Of a stretch of 64,000 bases of DNA, positions 29,942 through 41,515 are shown in pieces. Within the stretch, counting starts at the first letter, position 1. Each line of letters opens with the position of its first letter. Position numbers and translations under genes: made by a program. The notes under the pieces were generated by a model, which worked only from the letters and a program-made list of their open reading frames with translations, was not told where the DNA came from and searched no databases. This stretch comes from Ancylobacter crimeensis (GTDB taxonomy: Bacteria; Pseudomonadota; Alphaproteobacteria; Rhizobiales; Xanthobacteraceae), in NCBI RefSeq assembly GCF_023016805.1, contig NZ_JALKCH010000015.1, positions 38,863-102,862 of the forward strand, written 5' to 3'.

Positions 29942-30013
29942 GGGTTCGCCGGTTCAGGCGGCGCGTCCCCGGATCAGCGCGATCCGAGGACGGCCGTAAG
30001 GAGAAGCAGGCCG

Positions 30014-32845
30014 TCAGCCACTCGCACCGAGCCGGGTCAGCGCCTCGCGGATCTTCGCCACGCGGGCCTCGGCGGCCTCGCGGCGCTCGCGCTGCTCCTC
30101 GATCACCTCTTCCTTGGCGCGGGCGAGGAAATCGGGATTGCCGAGCTTGGCGTCGACCTTGCGGATGTCGTCCTCCGCCTTGCCGCGCTCCTTGGTGAGG
30201 CGCGCGACCTCGGCGGCCATGTCGATCACGCCGGCCAGCGGCAGCGCGGCCACCTCACCACGCACGACGAGCTGCACCGCGCCACCCGGCGCCTCATCCG
30301 CGAAGACGACCGAGGACAGGCGCGCCAGCCGCACCAGCGCATCGTTCCAGCGCTGCGCCCGCTCGCGCGTCGCGGCATCGACGCCGACCAGCACCAGCGG
30401 GATCTGCGCGCCGGCCGGCACATTCATCTCAGCGCGGACCGAGCGCACCTCGGTGACGAGATCGACCAGCCAGCCGAGCTCGGCCTCGGCATCGGGTGCT
30501 TCCAGCCCTTCGGTCGCCGACCAAGAGGCCAGCGCCAGAAGCGAGGTGCGCGCCGGGCCGACCTCCCCGGTGCGCGCCCACAACTCTTCGGTGAGGAACG
30601 GCATGAAGGGATGCAGCAGCTTCAGGATCTCGTCCAGCACATGGGCGGTGGTCGCCCGGGTCTCGACCTTCAGCGCCTCGTCCTGTCCGGTGAAGACGGG
30701 CTTCGCCAGCTCCAGATACCAGTCGCAGAAGATATTCCAGACGAAGCGATACGCCGCGCCCGCCGCCTCGTTGAAGCGGTAGTCGACCAACGCCGCCGTG
30801 ATCTCCGCGCCAGCCTGCTGCGCCTCGCTGACGATCCAGCGGTTCAGCGTCGACGACACCTGCGCGGGATCGAAGCCCGCGACCCTCCGGCACTCGTTCA
30901 TCTCGGCGAAACGGGCGGCGTTCCACAGCTTGGTCGCGAAGTTGCGATAGCCCTCGACGCGGCTAGTCGCGAGCTTGATGTCGCGCCCCTGCGCCGCCAT
31001 GGCGGCCAGCGTGAAACGCAGCGCATCGGCGCCGTACTGGTCGATCAGCGACAGAGGGTCGATGACGTTGCCCTTGGACTTCGACATCTTGGCGCCCTTC
31101 TCGTCACGGACGAGGGCGTGGATGTAGACGTCCCTGAACGGCACCTCGCCATCCATGAAATGCAGGCCCATCATCATCATCCGTGCGACCCAGAAGAAGA
31201 TGATGTCGAAGCCGGTGATGAGCACCGAGGTCGGGTAGAAGCGCTTCAGTTCCGCCGTCTCGTCCGGCCAGCCCAGCGTGGAGAACGGCCAGAGCGCGGA
31301 GGAGAACCAGGTGTCGAGCACATCCTCGTCGCGCGTCACCAGCGCGCCGATCTTTTCCGGGTCGTTGGCGAGCGCCTCCGCCTCCGTGGCGGAGACGATG
31401 CCGGCCTGCACGCAATGGGCGAGCGCCGCGGCGTAGGCCTCCTCTTCGGTCTCCTCGACAAAGACCGTTCCGTCCGGCCCGTACCAGGCCGGGATCTGGT
31501 GGCCCCACCAGAGCTGGCGCGAGACGCACCAGGGCTGGATGTTCTCCAGCCACTCGAAATAGGTCTTCTCCCAGTTCTTCGGCACGAAGGCCGTGCGCCC
31601 CTCGCGGACCGCGGCCAGCGCCGGCTGGGCGAGCGTGTGAGCGTCGACATACCACTGGTCGGTCAGCCAGGGCTCGATCACGACATTGGACCGGTCACCG
31701 TGGGGCACCATGTGGGTATGCGGCTCGATGGCGGCGAGCAGGCCGCGCTCCTCCATCATCGCGACGATGGCCTTGCGCGCCGCCTCGCGGCTCTGGCCCT
31801 CCAGCGCCAGCACGAGATCGAGATCCGGCCCCGGTGCCGCGGCATCGAGGAAATCACCATTGCCCGCGAGGGTGAGTCGCGCCTCGGCATCGAGCACGTT
31901 GATCATCGGAAGATCGTGCCGGCGGCCGACCTCGAAATCGTTGAAGTCGTGCGCCGGCGTGATCTTCACCGCACCCGTCCCCTTGGCCGGGTCGGAATAG
32001 GTATCCGCGACGATGGGAATCATGCGGCCGACCAGCGGCAGACGGACCTTCTTGCCGACCAGATGACGATAGCGCTCATCGTCCGGATGCACGGCGACGG
32101 CGGTGTCGCCGAGCATGGTTTCCGGCCGCGTCGTGGCAACCGTGATGTAATCGCGGGTCTCGTAGTCCGTCGGATTGCCGTCCTCGTCGAAGGCGACCGG
32201 ATGCTGGTAGGTCGCTCCGCCTTCCAGCGGGTAGCGGAAATGCCAGAGGCTGCCCTTCACCTCGACCTGGACGACCTCCAGATCGGAGATCGCCGACTGG
32301 AACTTGGGGTCCCAGTTCACGAGGCGCTTGTCCTTGTAGATCAGACCTTCCTTGTAGAGGCGGACGAACACCTTGGCCACGGCCCGGGAAAGGCCCTCAT
32401 CCATGGTGAAACGCTCGCGCGACCAGTCGCAGGAGGCGCCGAGCCGACGCAGCTGCCCGGTGATGGTGCCGCCCGATTCCTCCTTCCATGCCCAGACCCG
32501 CTCGACGAAGGCGGCGCGGCCCATGTCGCGTCGGCCGGGAAGCTGCCGCTCGGCGAGCTGGCGCTCCACCACCATCTGGGTCGCGATACCGGCATGGTCG
32601 GTGCCCGGCTGCCACAGGACGTCCTTGCCGCGCATCCGCTCGAAGCGGCAGAGGATGTCCTGCAGCGTGTTGTTGAGCGCGTGGCCCATATGCAGGGAGC
32701 CGGTGACGTTCGGTGGGGGAATTACGATGCTGAAGGGTTCGGCGCCCGCGCGCTCGGGACGTCCGGCCTTGAACGCATCCGCGTCCAGCCACGTCTGGTA
32801 GATGCGGCCCTCGACCGCGGCGGGATCAAACCTGTTATCGAGCAT
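30014..32845 (-). CDS. valS: Valyl-tRNA synthetase
   Basis: The 943-residue class I synthetase has HIGH as HMGH in [18 protein letters not shown] near residues 38-55, KMSKSKGN near 590, a large editing insert, and a C-terminal coiled coil rich in Ala/Lys/Glu (last 65 residues). It charges tRNA-Val and hydrolyses Thr-tRNA-Val. It lies 88 bases downstream of popZ in the conserved order tolC-popZ-valS. Confidence 0.98.
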   Translation of the reverse strand: MLDNRFDPAAVEGRIYQTWLDADAFKAGRPERAGAEPFSIVIPPPNVTGSLHMGHALNNTLQDILCRFERMRGKDVLWQPGTDHAGIATQMVVERQLAERQLPGRRDMGRAAFVERVWAWKEESGGTITGQLRRLGASCDWSRERFTMDEGLSRAVAKVFVRLYKEGLIYKDKRLVNWDPKFQSAISDLEVVQVEVKGSLWHFRYPLEGGATYQHPVAFDEDGNPTDYETRDYITVATTRPETMLGDTAVAVHPDDERYRHLVGKKVRLPLVGRMIPIVADTYSDPAKGTGAVKITPAHDFNDFEVGRRHDLPMINVLDAEARLTLAGNGDFLDAAAPGPDLDLVLALEGQSREAARKAIVAMMEERGLLAAIEPHTHMVPHGDRSNVVIEPWLTDQWYVDAHTLAQPALAAVREGRTAFVPKNWEKTYFEWLENIQPWCVSRQLWWGHQIPAWYGPDGTVFVEETEEEAYAAALAHCVQAGIVSATEAEALANDPEKIGALVTRDEDVLDTWFSSALWPFSTLGWPDETAELKRFYPTSVLITGFDIIFFWVARMMMMGLHFMDGEVPFRDVYIHALVRDEKGAKMSKSKGNVIDPLSLIDQYGADALRFTLAAMAAQGRDIKLATSRVEGYRNFATKLWNAARFAEMNECRRVAGFDPAQVSSTLNRWIVSEAQQAGAEITAALVDYRFNEAAGAAYRFVWNIFCDWYLELAKPVFTGQDEALKVETRATTAHVLDEILKLLHPFMPFLTEELWARTGEVGPARTSLLALASWSATEGLEAPDAEAELGWLVDLVTEVRSVRAEMNVPAGAQIPLVLVGVDAATRERAQRWNDALVRLARLSSVVFADEAPGGAVQLVVRGEVAALPLAGVIDMAAEVARLTKERGKAEDDIRKVDAKLGNPDFLARAKEEVIEEQRERREAAEARVAKIREALTRLGASG

Positions 32846-32933
32846 GACGGCTCCGAACCTTTAAGATTGGAGCCGAGACAAACCAGAGCCGGGGGGCGAA
32901 ATCAACTGCCCGCGGTGTCAGGCAGCGTCCACC

Positions 32934-33599
32934 TCACCGCCCGCCGCGGGCGATGCGCTCGATTTCCGCCCGCACCAAGCGCTCGACCAGCGGAGTGAGG
33001 TTCTGGTCCAGCCACTCGCGCAGCATCGGGCGCAGCAGGTCGACCACGACATCGTCCAGCGTGCGGCTGCCGAGCGGCAGGGCGGACATGGGCGTGGCCG
33101 CTGCCGGCGCGCGATTGAGTTCGGCGAAGGCGGCACCGGCCTGCGCCATCACCTGCGGCGAGAGCAGGCGTGCGTCCTCCGGGGCATCGGTCGCGGGCGC
33201 GTCTGGTTCTTCCGCGGCGGGCGGCTGCGCACTCGCCGTTTCCACGCCGGCTGAGGCGGCGAGCACGGAGGATACCGTCAGCGGCGTCTCCAGCGAAACC
33301 ACGCGGGCCGATTCCTCGCGTGACTCGGAACGCGGCGCCGGTTCACCGCGTGCGGGTGCGGCGGCAGAGAGACGAGCCGAAGACATTGGAGCAGGCTGCT
33401 GCGGCGCTGCGCTGTGAGCCGGGGCACTGCGCATCGGAGCCGGACGAATGACCTCCTCCGCGACGCGCGAATGAACCGGAGCCGGAGCCCCCTCGCCCGG
33501 CCGCAGGCGGCGCGGCGGCAATTCGTCCGAAATGATACGGCGGATGGACGCGAGGATCTCCTCCATGGAGGGATCGACAGCCCTAGCACTCGACGACAT
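32934..33599 (-). CDS. popZ: PopZ-type polar organizing protein (DUF2497)
   Basis: The 221-residue protein has the two conserved ends of PopZ: SMEEILASIRRIIS near residues 11-24, and a C-terminal RTLDDVVVDLLRPMLREWLD-type block with ERIARGGR at the end. The ~130 residues between are Ala/Pro/Glu-rich and probably disordered. Caulobacter PopZ builds a polar matrix that anchors the ParB-bound origin and signalling proteins. The start MSSSARAVDP is taken because the frame upstream (to 33707) is unlike the family. Upstream 33600-33840 (241 bases) has no gene and should contain its promoter. Confidence 0.88.
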   Translation of the reverse strand: MSSSARAVDPSMEEILASIRRIISDELPPRRLRPGEGAPAPVHSRVAEEVIRPAPMRSAPAHSAAPQQPAPMSSARLSAAAPARGEPAPRSESREESARVVSLETPLTVSSVLAASAGVETASAQPPAAEEPDAPATDAPEDARLLSPQVMAQAGAAFAELNRAPAAATPMSALPLGSRTLDDVVVDLLRPMLREWLDQNLTPLVERLVRAEIERIARGGR

Positions 33600-33840
33600 G
33601 AATGGCCCCCGGATCCTGCGGAAGAAACAACCCCAAGCGGCTGCGCGACTCGATCGGCCTGCGCCTTGAGATTGCAGCGAATCGCATGATTTCGCCGAGT
33701 ATCGCACCGCGCCACCCGACGGACCATAACAGCTTCAAAGTGCCGTTATTGCAGTGGAAAACCCGCCGGTGTTACCGGCTGACCCATTTGTACGACCATA
33801 GTGCGCCGCCGGTTGGGGCGGCGCGGGATGTGGACGACCG

Positions 33841-35253
33841 TTACTGGCCGTCCGGCGTTCGCACGCCGATCCAGGCGTCGCGGACCTGGTCATAATGGAT
33901 CGTCGGGTTGTAGGACGCGACCTTGAGCCCGAGCGACTTCGCACTCAGCTGCCCGCTTGCGGCGAGGAGAGCATAGGACGCGACCACCCGGTCACGCTGC
34001 GCGACGACGAGGCTGGCTCGGGCATTGAAGAGGTCGGTGGTCTGCTGCAGCACGTCCAGCGTGGTGCGCTGGCCGACCCGCCATTCCTCGCGTACGCCCT
34101 TCAGCGCGATCTCGTTTGCCGTCACCGAAGCCTGCGCCGACTGGATAGCCGACTTCGCAGCCTCGAGGGCGCCCCAATATTGCACGACATTCGCGCGCAC
34201 CTGCTCGCGATTGACGTCCACCTCGATGCGCTGCTGGCTGAGCAGTTCCTTGGACTGGCGGATCGAGGCGAATTCGGCGCCGCCCTGATAGATCGGCACG
34301 GTGAGGTTGAGCAGCACCGTCGCGTCGGTGGCGCGCTGCACGGAACTGCTGCTGTTGTAGTCGTTGCTCACGCTGCCCTGCAGGCCGACCGTAGGCGACA
34401 GGGCCGACTCGGCGACCTTCACACTCTGCACGGCTGCATCGACGGCGAATTCCGCCGCCTTGATCGCCGGGTGCTGGCCGAGGCCGGAGACGACCGCCTT
34501 GTCCAGCGAGCGCGGCAGCATCCCGTCGATCGGACGGCCCGGCGAAAGCTTGTTCGGCTGCAGGCCGATCACCTGGAAGAAGGTAGCGCGCGCCGTGTTG
34601 AGATTCGCTTCGGCCTGGGCGACCTCGCTTTCGGCGCTGGCCACGCTGGCCTGTGCCTGGGCGACGTCGGTTCGGGTCACCTCGCCGACCGCGAAGCGGT
34701 CATTCGTGGCCCGCAGCTCTTCGCGGAACGCCTGCAGGTTCTGACGGCTGAGCTCCAGGAGCGCGCCGTTCTGCAGAACGTTCATATAGGCCGTCGTACC
34801 GTCGAGCAGCACGGTCTGCTCGGTGTTGCGCAGCAATTCGCGCTGGCCTTTCACCTGGAATTCGGCGCCGCGCACCGAACTGGCGGTCTTGAGGCCGTCA
34901 TAAATGGTCTGGTTGATGACGATGCCGACGCCGACGGGCGACAGCCCGTAGCTTGCCTTCACCGTGATGTTCTGCCCGCTGAAGGGGTCCGTCGCCCGCG
35001 CCCGCGCATCGACCCAGGTCTGGCCGGCATAGGCGCTTCCGTTGATCTTGGGGCGATAGCCGGACAGCGCCATCGGCACATATTCGTCGGTCGCCCGGGT
35101 GGCGGCGCGCTGGGAGTTGAGGTTCGGGTTCTTCTGGTAGGCCGATGCGAGCGCCTGATCCAGGGTCTGCGCCTGCGCCGGAACAGCGAAACAGATCGCC
35201 ACAGCGACCGCTGCCGACGCAACGACCTTGCCCCCGGTCGTACGATGCCACAT
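33841..35253 (-). CDS. tolC: TolC-family outer membrane efflux protein
   Basis: The 470-residue protein has a signal peptide (basic start, hydrophobic AAVAVAICFAVPAQAQ) and two OEP repeats with long heptad-rich helices, including the duplicated LDQALASAYQKNPNLNSQR and ATVLLNLTVPIYQGG blocks. TolC trimers form the outer-membrane exit duct of type I secretion and RND pumps. The start at MWHRTTGG is chosen because it gives a normal signal peptide; upstream frame adds 17 residues. It follows pcm and precedes popZ, as in related genomes. Confidence 0.95.
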   Translation of the reverse strand: MWHRTTGGKVVASAAVAVAICFAVPAQAQTLDQALASAYQKNPNLNSQRAATRATDEYVPMALSGYRPKINGSAYAGQTWVDARARATDPFSGQNITVKASYGLSPVGVGIVINQTIYDGLKTASSVRGAEFQVKGQRELLRNTEQTVLLDGTTAYMNVLQNGALLELSRQNLQAFREELRATNDRFAVGEVTRTDVAQAQASVASAESEVAQAEANLNTARATFFQVIGLQPNKLSPGRPIDGMLPRSLDKAVVSGLGQHPAIKAAEFAVDAAVQSVKVAESALSPTVGLQGSVSNDYNSSSSVQRATDATVLLNLTVPIYQGGAEFASIRQSKELLSQQRIEVDVNREQVRANVVQYWGALEAAKSAIQSAQASVTANEIALKGVREEWRVGQRTTLDVLQQTTDLFNARASLVVAQRDRVVASYALLAASGQLSAKSLGLKVASYNPTIHYDQVRDAWIGVRTPDGQ

Positions 35254-35348
35254 AGCCCAACCCCTGCCTACGCAAGTTGAAAAGGAGGCGCCTTCTACGG
35301 GCACCCTGCACTATTAACGGCGCAAGAATAGGTAGCGAATCTCGCCCT

Positions 35349-35366
35349 GTGAACCGGTTGGTTCAC
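35349..35366. promoter_or_regulatory. 18-bp inverted repeat upstream of tolC, possible operator
   Basis: GTGAACC and GGTTCAC are perfect 7-base arms around GGTT. The repeat lies about 95 bases before the tolC start and after the pcm stop, in a more AT-rich intergenic stretch. It has the size of a TetR/MarR-type operator; the regulator is unknown. Confidence 0.45.
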
Positions 35367-35425
35367 CTTCCCTTACCGATTTGTGCGGTGCGCGGCACAA
35401 TCGCCACAGCAGACCCTCCAGCTCT

Positions 35426-36088
35426 TCAAAAAACGAAGGCCGGCTTGGGTTCGAAGCCGGGCAGGACCGGCACGCCGGCATCGAAGACGATGCGCGAGCC
35501 GATGCCGCCTGTGGTATTCGTGAACACCGTTGCCCGCCCGGCCCGGCCGAAGCCGACCACCGCGACGAGCCGGCCGCCCGCCTTGAGCTGCGACAGCAGC
35601 GCCGCCGGCACCGATTCGACCGACCCGTTCAGCAGGATGACGTCATAGGGCGCCTCGGCCTTCCAGCCGGCGGTCAGCGGGCCTTGCACATAGGCGGCAT
35701 TGAGCAGGCCGAGTTCGGTGAGCGCGGCAGCGCCCTGCGCGGCAAGCTCCACATCCTCCTCCAGCGCCACCACCTGCCCGGCGAGCCGGGCCAGCACCGC
35801 GCTGGAATAGCCGGTTCCCGCCCCCACATCGAGCACCAGGTCGTCCGGGCCGACATCGGCCGCCTGCAGCAGCTTCGCCAGAACCATCGGCTCCATGAGG
35901 TAGCGCGCGGGGCTCCCTTCCTTCACCTGCAGATCCTCGTCGATATAGGCGAAGTTGCGCAGATTGCCCGGCACGAAGCGCTCGCGCGGCATCTCCATCA
36001 TGGCGGAGACGATCCGCAGATCGGTCACGTCGTTGGCACGAACCTGCGCATCGACCATGGCGCGGCGCATCTCGGCGAAATCGATCAT
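35426..36088 (-). CDS. pcm: Protein-L-isoaspartate O-methyltransferase family protein
   Basis: The 220-residue protein starts MIDFAEMRRAMVDAQVRAND and has the SAM-binding VLDVGAGTGYSSAVLARL motif near residues 82-99. PCMT enzymes methylate isoaspartate to repair aged proteins. This branch, found next to tolC in alphaproteobacteria, is shorter and more divergent than E. coli Pcm, so its activity is not assured. The start is placed at the family N-terminus, discarding a 65-codon upstream extension that runs toward the tRNA. Confidence 0.85.
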   Translation of the reverse strand: MIDFAEMRRAMVDAQVRANDVTDLRIVSAMMEMPRERFVPGNLRNFAYIDEDLQVKEGSPARYLMEPMVLAKLLQAADVGPDDLVLDVGAGTGYSSAVLARLAGQVVALEEDVELAAQGAAALTELGLLNAAYVQGPLTAGWKAEAPYDVILLNGSVESVPAALLSQLKAGGRLVAVVGFGRAGRATVFTNTTGGIGSRIVFDAGVPVLPGFEPKPAFVF

Positions 36089-36377
36089 TGCTGGACTTCC
36101 TGGCAGGCAACAAAGAGGGGTTCCAGACTGGAGGTTTGCGGCAGCCGCGCGCGCAATGCAAGTGCTCCGCGAAAAGCCGCGCCGCGGCGCAGCATCGGGC
36201 CCGTCACCCGCCCCTTCCCTGCCGCCCAACGCGCGCCGGCGGCCGCGACATCCACAGGGCGCATGGCATGACAGCGCGGCCATGCGTTGCCGTCGCCCCT
36301 GCGCTCTGTTATGAGGCCGCGTCGCCTTCGGGGAAGGTCCGGTTCAAAGTGGCCTTTCCCGATGCCGCGATCGCCTC

Positions 36378-36451
36378 GGCCACGTGGCGGAGTGGTTACG
36401 CAGCGGACTGCAAATCCGCGTACGGGGGTTCGATTCCCTCCGTGGCCTCCA
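36378..36451 (+). tRNA. tRNA-Cys (GCA)
   Basis: The acceptor stem GGCCACG pairs with CGTGGCC, a discriminator T and an encoded CCA follow. The D-arm has AGTGGTTA, the anticodon loop CTGCAAA gives GCA at 36410-36412, and the T-loop is TTCGATT inside a GGGGG/CCCTC stem. All cloverleaf elements are present. Confidence 0.97.
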
Positions 36452-36804
36452 GCACGGCCCATGCGCCGCCGTCGTCGAAACCCGACGCGGCGGCGCATGT
36501 CGTCGAGGGGGTATCATCGCGGGACGATGCCCGTAGGCCTCGATTGCCGGGCCTGCCGCTCCGGCGCCACAGTGCCAGCGGAATTGCCTTGAAGGTACTG
36601 AAGTCCGCCACGAGGGGCCTTGGCGGCCGTGTAGAATGACCCGGCTTGGGTCCGCGTTCATTGACATCGCGGGCCGTCCGGGATTGATGAAGGCCCATTG
36701 TCCGGCCTTATCGCGCGTGCGGGAAGCCTTGGTGCAGAGCCCTGGAACGACCCGCCTCAGGCCATCAGGCCTGCGCATCGCCGGACACCCTTAAGGACCG
36801 CGTT
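36452..36804 (+). other. Intergenic stretch between tRNA-Cys and the ABC exporter
   Basis: These 353 bases hold no frame with a recognisable protein. The end nearest the exporter should contain its promoter; TAAGGA precedes its ATG. Several short inverted GC stretches are seen but no clear terminator for the tRNA. Confidence 0.4.
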
Positions 36805-38604
<1,800 letters not shown>

Positions 38605-38634
38605 GTCATCCCCAGCCTTCTGCCAAAATGACAA

Positions 38635-38660
38635 CCGGGCGGCTTCACAAACCCGCCCGG
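38635..38660 (+). terminator. Possible terminator after the ABC exporter
   Basis: The stem CCGGGCGG / CCGCCCGG spans a 10-base loop, 30 bases after the stop. Only a weak T content follows (CGTTGCT), so efficiency is doubtful. Confidence 0.4.
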
Positions 38661-38715
38661 CGTTGCTATACGGCGCCCACACAGACGGCGAACGCGCCAC
38701 GCGCATCCGCCCTGT

Positions 38716-38791
38716 TCCCTGATAGCTCAGTTGGTAGAGCGTTCGACTGTTAATCGAATGGTCGCAGGTTCGAGTCCTGCTCAGGGAGCCA
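38716..38791 (+). tRNA. tRNA-Asn (GTT)
   Basis: The acceptor TCCCTGA pairs with TCAGGGA, then discriminator G and encoded CCA. The D-loop is AGCTCAGTTGGTAGAGC, the anticodon GTT is at 38749-38751 in CTGTTAA, and the T-arm GCAGG-TTCGAGT-CCTGC is canonical. Confidence 0.98.
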
Positions 38792-38933
38792 TCCTTTCCC
38801 CCGACACTGTTTATTGATCAGGCTCCGCGAAACTCTGTTTCGATGGAACTAGATCTCGTGGAACGGCCTTCGTCGTCCCACGACGGCAAACCGTGCCAGG
38901 CCCTGGGGCCCGCCGGTCATATGCTAGGCGTGC

Positions 38934-39185
38934 CTATGCCCGGCGGGCGATCATGCCGTAGATCACCAGCACGATAATGGCGCCTACAACCGCGCCGATC
39001 AGACCCGCCCCCTGGTCCGGGCCGTACCAGCCCAGCGCCTGGCCGAGAAACGTGGCGACGAAAGCGCCGACAATGCCGAGAATCGTCGTCAGGATGAAGC
39101 CCGACGGTTCGTTGTTTCCCGGCATGATCAGCTTGGCGATCACGCCTGCGACGAAGCCGATGATGATGGTCCAGAGAATCCCCAT
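38934..39185 (-). CDS. GlsB/YeaQ/YmgE-family small membrane protein
   Basis: The 83-residue protein is almost entirely hydrophobic, with three predicted helices: GILWTIIIGFVAGVIAKL, ILTTILGIVGAFVATFLG and LIGAVVGAIIVLVIYGMI. Gly-rich faces and the LIMPG turn match the transglycosylase-associated protein family, a misleading name for small stress-induced inner-membrane proteins of unknown function. The ATG at MGILW is chosen since upstream residues are polar and unlike the family. Divergent from the yidB-like gene. Confidence 0.9.
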   Translation of the reverse strand: MGILWTIIIGFVAGVIAKLIMPGNNEPSGFILTTILGIVGAFVATFLGQALGWYGPDQGAGLIGAVVGAIIVLVIYGMIARRA

Positions 39186-39293
39186 GATGCCCTCCCAGTG
39201 AAAATTGACGCTGTGAGGAACCAGCACCGTGCAATTTTGTTCCTTCCACACCCCAATAAGGGGTGACTGGGCGGGACAAGGGAGGAACAGATC

Positions 39294-39836
39294 ATGAGTG
39301 ATCGCGGCTTTCCGTCAATGACGGCGCTGCTGGGACTGCTGGCAATCGCCGGTTTCCAGAACAGGGACAAGATCGCGGAGATGATCCGCAACGCCACCGG
39401 CGGCGGGGAACAGGACAACCCCAATGCTGCGCCGCCCACCGCTCCGGGCACGGCGTCGGATACGGGCGGGTTTGGCGGCGGCCTGGGCGGCATGCTCGGC
39501 GGGGGAGGCCTGGGCGGCCTTCTCGGCGGACTCGGCGGCATGCTCGGCGGCACCGCGGGCAGCGCCAATTCAGGCGCCGTCGTTCAGGATGGCCTGACGG
39601 AAATCCTCAACCGCTTCCAGCAGAACGGCCATGGCGACACCGCGGCTTCCTGGGTTGGCACGGGCGAGAACCGGAATATCGACGACCAGAGTCTGGAACA
39701 GGCCATCGGTCCGGATGTGATCGACACGCTGGCGCAGAAGACAGGCCTCTCCCGCGAGGATCTGCTCGCCCGCCTGTCGCGCGCATTGCCGCAGGCGGTC
39801 GACGCCCTAACGCCCAACGGGCGTATCGGAGCCTGA
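39294..39836 (+). CDS. YidB-family (DUF937) protein with Gly-rich linker
   Basis: The 180-residue protein has an N-terminal helical segment with QNRDKIAEMIRNATGG, a glycine repeat region (GGLGG/MLGG units, about residues 58-90) and a DUF937 C-terminal domain (VVQDGLTEILNRFQQNGHGD through LSRALPQAVDALTPNGRI). YidB proteins are cytosolic and of unknown function. A GGGAGGA ribosome site precedes the ATG. It faces the GlsB-like gene across 108 bases, so both may answer the same stress signal; that is inference. Confidence 0.88.
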   Translation: MSDRGFPSMTALLGLLAIAGFQNRDKIAEMIRNATGGGEQDNPNAAPPTAPGTASDTGGFGGGLGGMLGGGGLGGLLGGLGGMLGGTAGSANSGAVVQDGLTEILNRFQQNGHGDTAASWVGTGENRNIDDQSLEQAIGPDVIDTLAQKTGLSREDLLARLSRALPQAVDALTPNGRIGA

Positions 39837-39859
39837 GCGCACAAGTCTCCTGACCGTAT

Positions 39860-39885
39860 GAGCCGTCGGCACCCACCGGCGGCTC
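39860..39885 (+). terminator. Hairpin after the yidB-like gene
   Basis: GAGCCGTCGG and CCGGCGGCTC form a 10-base stem with one wobble around a 6-base loop. No T-tract follows, so it may be an mRNA 3'-end hairpin rather than an intrinsic terminator. The remaining bases to 40131 show no gene; they should include the promoter of the monooxygenase operon. Confidence 0.35.
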
Positions 39886-40131
39886 CCCCCGCCAGGAGCC
39901 CACACCGCCCGACCGTCCATTCACCCGGCGCGTCCGCCGTGCGCCGGGACAGGAATTGCTTGTGTCCATAGCGTCGGCGTAACGCACAAAATTTATGCAC
40001 GCTCACGGTTCAGGCAATCAAATCAAGCTTCGCGTCTTGGCGATGGTCCGGCCTCCGCCTCCGGCCCTACGGTTTCGCTGCGTCCCTGTCCATCGAGGGA
40101 TGCGTGGTGCCGTCGGAGGAAAGAGCGTCCC

Positions 40132-41451
40132 ATGCCTGCCAACCCCTTCCATCTCGCCTGGTTTCTTCAGGGCTCCAGCATCCAGGCATGGAATGAGCCG
40201 TGGACCGGCAACATTGCCCAGGAGTGGATGAGCGCGGACATTTTCGTCGACCTCGTCCGCGGGATGGAGCGCGCGTGCTTCGACTACCTGCTGATCGAGG
40301 ATTCGATCTATGTCGGTGAGAACTGGCAAAATTCCCGCGACATCTTCCTGAAGGGCGGCATCTGCATTCCGCGGCAGGAGCCATCGGTGGTCGCGACGCT
40401 GCTGGCGAGCCAGACCAAGCGGCTCGGCATCGTCTCGACGCTCTCCACCTTCGCCTACCATCCCTACCTTACCGCCCGCATCATCTCCTCGATCGACCAG
40501 ATCTCGGGTGGGCGCGCCGGGTGGAACATGGTGACCGGCTCGTCCGACCTGTCCGCGATGAATTTCGGCCTCGACAAGCTGCCTGAGCATGACGAGCGCT
40601 ATGTGATGGCGCAGGAATATATCGAGATCGTCAAAAAGCTCTGGGGCTCCTGGGAGCCGGGCGCGATCATCGACGACCGCGAGAACGGTGTCCTGATCGA
40701 CCCCTCAAAGGTGCATACGATCGACTACAAGGGCACCTATTACGGCTCGCGGGGACCACTGAATTCCGGCCCCTGCCCGCAGGGGGTACCGGTGATCGCA
40801 CAGGCCGGCGGCTCGAAGAGCGGACGCACCATCGCCGCGACCCATGCCGACACCATCGTCGCGGCGCCGAACGGCATCGCCAACATGAAGCAGTATCGCG
40901 ACGACATCCGCGCCCAAATGGCGGCGATGGGACGTGATCCCGATTCGTGCAAGGTGCTGTTCCTGCTCTCGCCCATCGTCGCCGAGACCGAGGACCAGGC
41001 TCGCTACTTCGCCGACCAGCGCCGCGTTTCGGCGGCGGCCAACCTCGATGCCCGCATGGCGCGCTTCGGCTGGAGCACCAATCTCGACCTCTCCGGCCTC
41101 GACCTCGACACGCCGGTCAGCCAGCTCACCCTCACCACCAACGGACACCAGTCGAGCCTCTCGCAATTCCTCACCCGCGCCGGCGACAAGCCGCTGCGCG
41201 AGGCGATGATCGACCATGTGAGCTGCGGCTATTGCGTCGACGTGGTCGGCACCCCCGACAGCGTCGCCAGCCAGATGGACGAGATCATGCAGGAGGTGGG
41301 CGGCGACGGCTTCCTGCTCGTGCTGCCAGACGTCTCGCGCCGCTCGGTAGCCACCATCATGGATGGCCTCGTGCCGGTGCTGCAGCGTCGCGGCCTCACC
41401 CGCCGCGCCTACGAGCACGCGATGCTGCGCGACAACCTGCTCGCCTTCTGA
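40132..41451 (+). CDS. FMN-dependent (LLM class) monooxygenase 1, NtaA/SnaA/DszA type
   Basis: The 439-residue protein is a bacterial luciferase-like monooxygenase of the group that includes nitrilotriacetate monooxygenase, EDTA monooxygenase and DszA. Typical blocks are MERACFDYLLIEDS near residue 45, GGRAGWNMVTGSSDLSAMNFG near 125, WEPGAI near 180 and QAGGSKSGR near 223. Such enzymes use FMNH2 from a separate reductase and oxygen to cleave C-N or C-S bonds. GGAGGAAAG precedes the ATG. It heads an operon with an amino-acid-type importer. It is clearly paralogous to the gene at 45837-47150. The substrate cannot be read from sequence. Confidence 0.9.
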   Translation: MPANPFHLAWFLQGSSIQAWNEPWTGNIAQEWMSADIFVDLVRGMERACFDYLLIEDSIYVGENWQNSRDIFLKGGICIPRQEPSVVATLLASQTKRLGIVSTLSTFAYHPYLTARIISSIDQISGGRAGWNMVTGSSDLSAMNFGLDKLPEHDERYVMAQEYIEIVKKLWGSWEPGAIIDDRENGVLIDPSKVHTIDYKGTYYGSRGPLNSGPCPQGVPVIAQAGGSKSGRTIAATHADTIVAAPNGIANMKQYRDDIRAQMAAMGRDPDSCKVLFLLSPIVAETEDQARYFADQRRVSAAANLDARMARFGWSTNLDLSGLDLDTPVSQLTLTTNGHQSSLSQFLTRAGDKPLREAMIDHVSCGYCVDVVGTPDSVASQMDEIMQEVGGDGFLLVLPDVSRRSVATIMDGLVPVLQRRGLTRRAYEHAMLRDNLLAF

Positions 41452-41515
41452 CGACGCGTGTCCCGACGCCTGCGCCGCCTTTGCGCCCCCGCGCCCCACT
41501 CATGGACCCACACCG

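Noticed and set aside
36089..36377. A long N-terminal extension of the pcm frame toward tRNA-Cys.
   Set aside because: The extra 65 residues are low complexity and the known family N-terminus begins at MIDFAEMRRAM.
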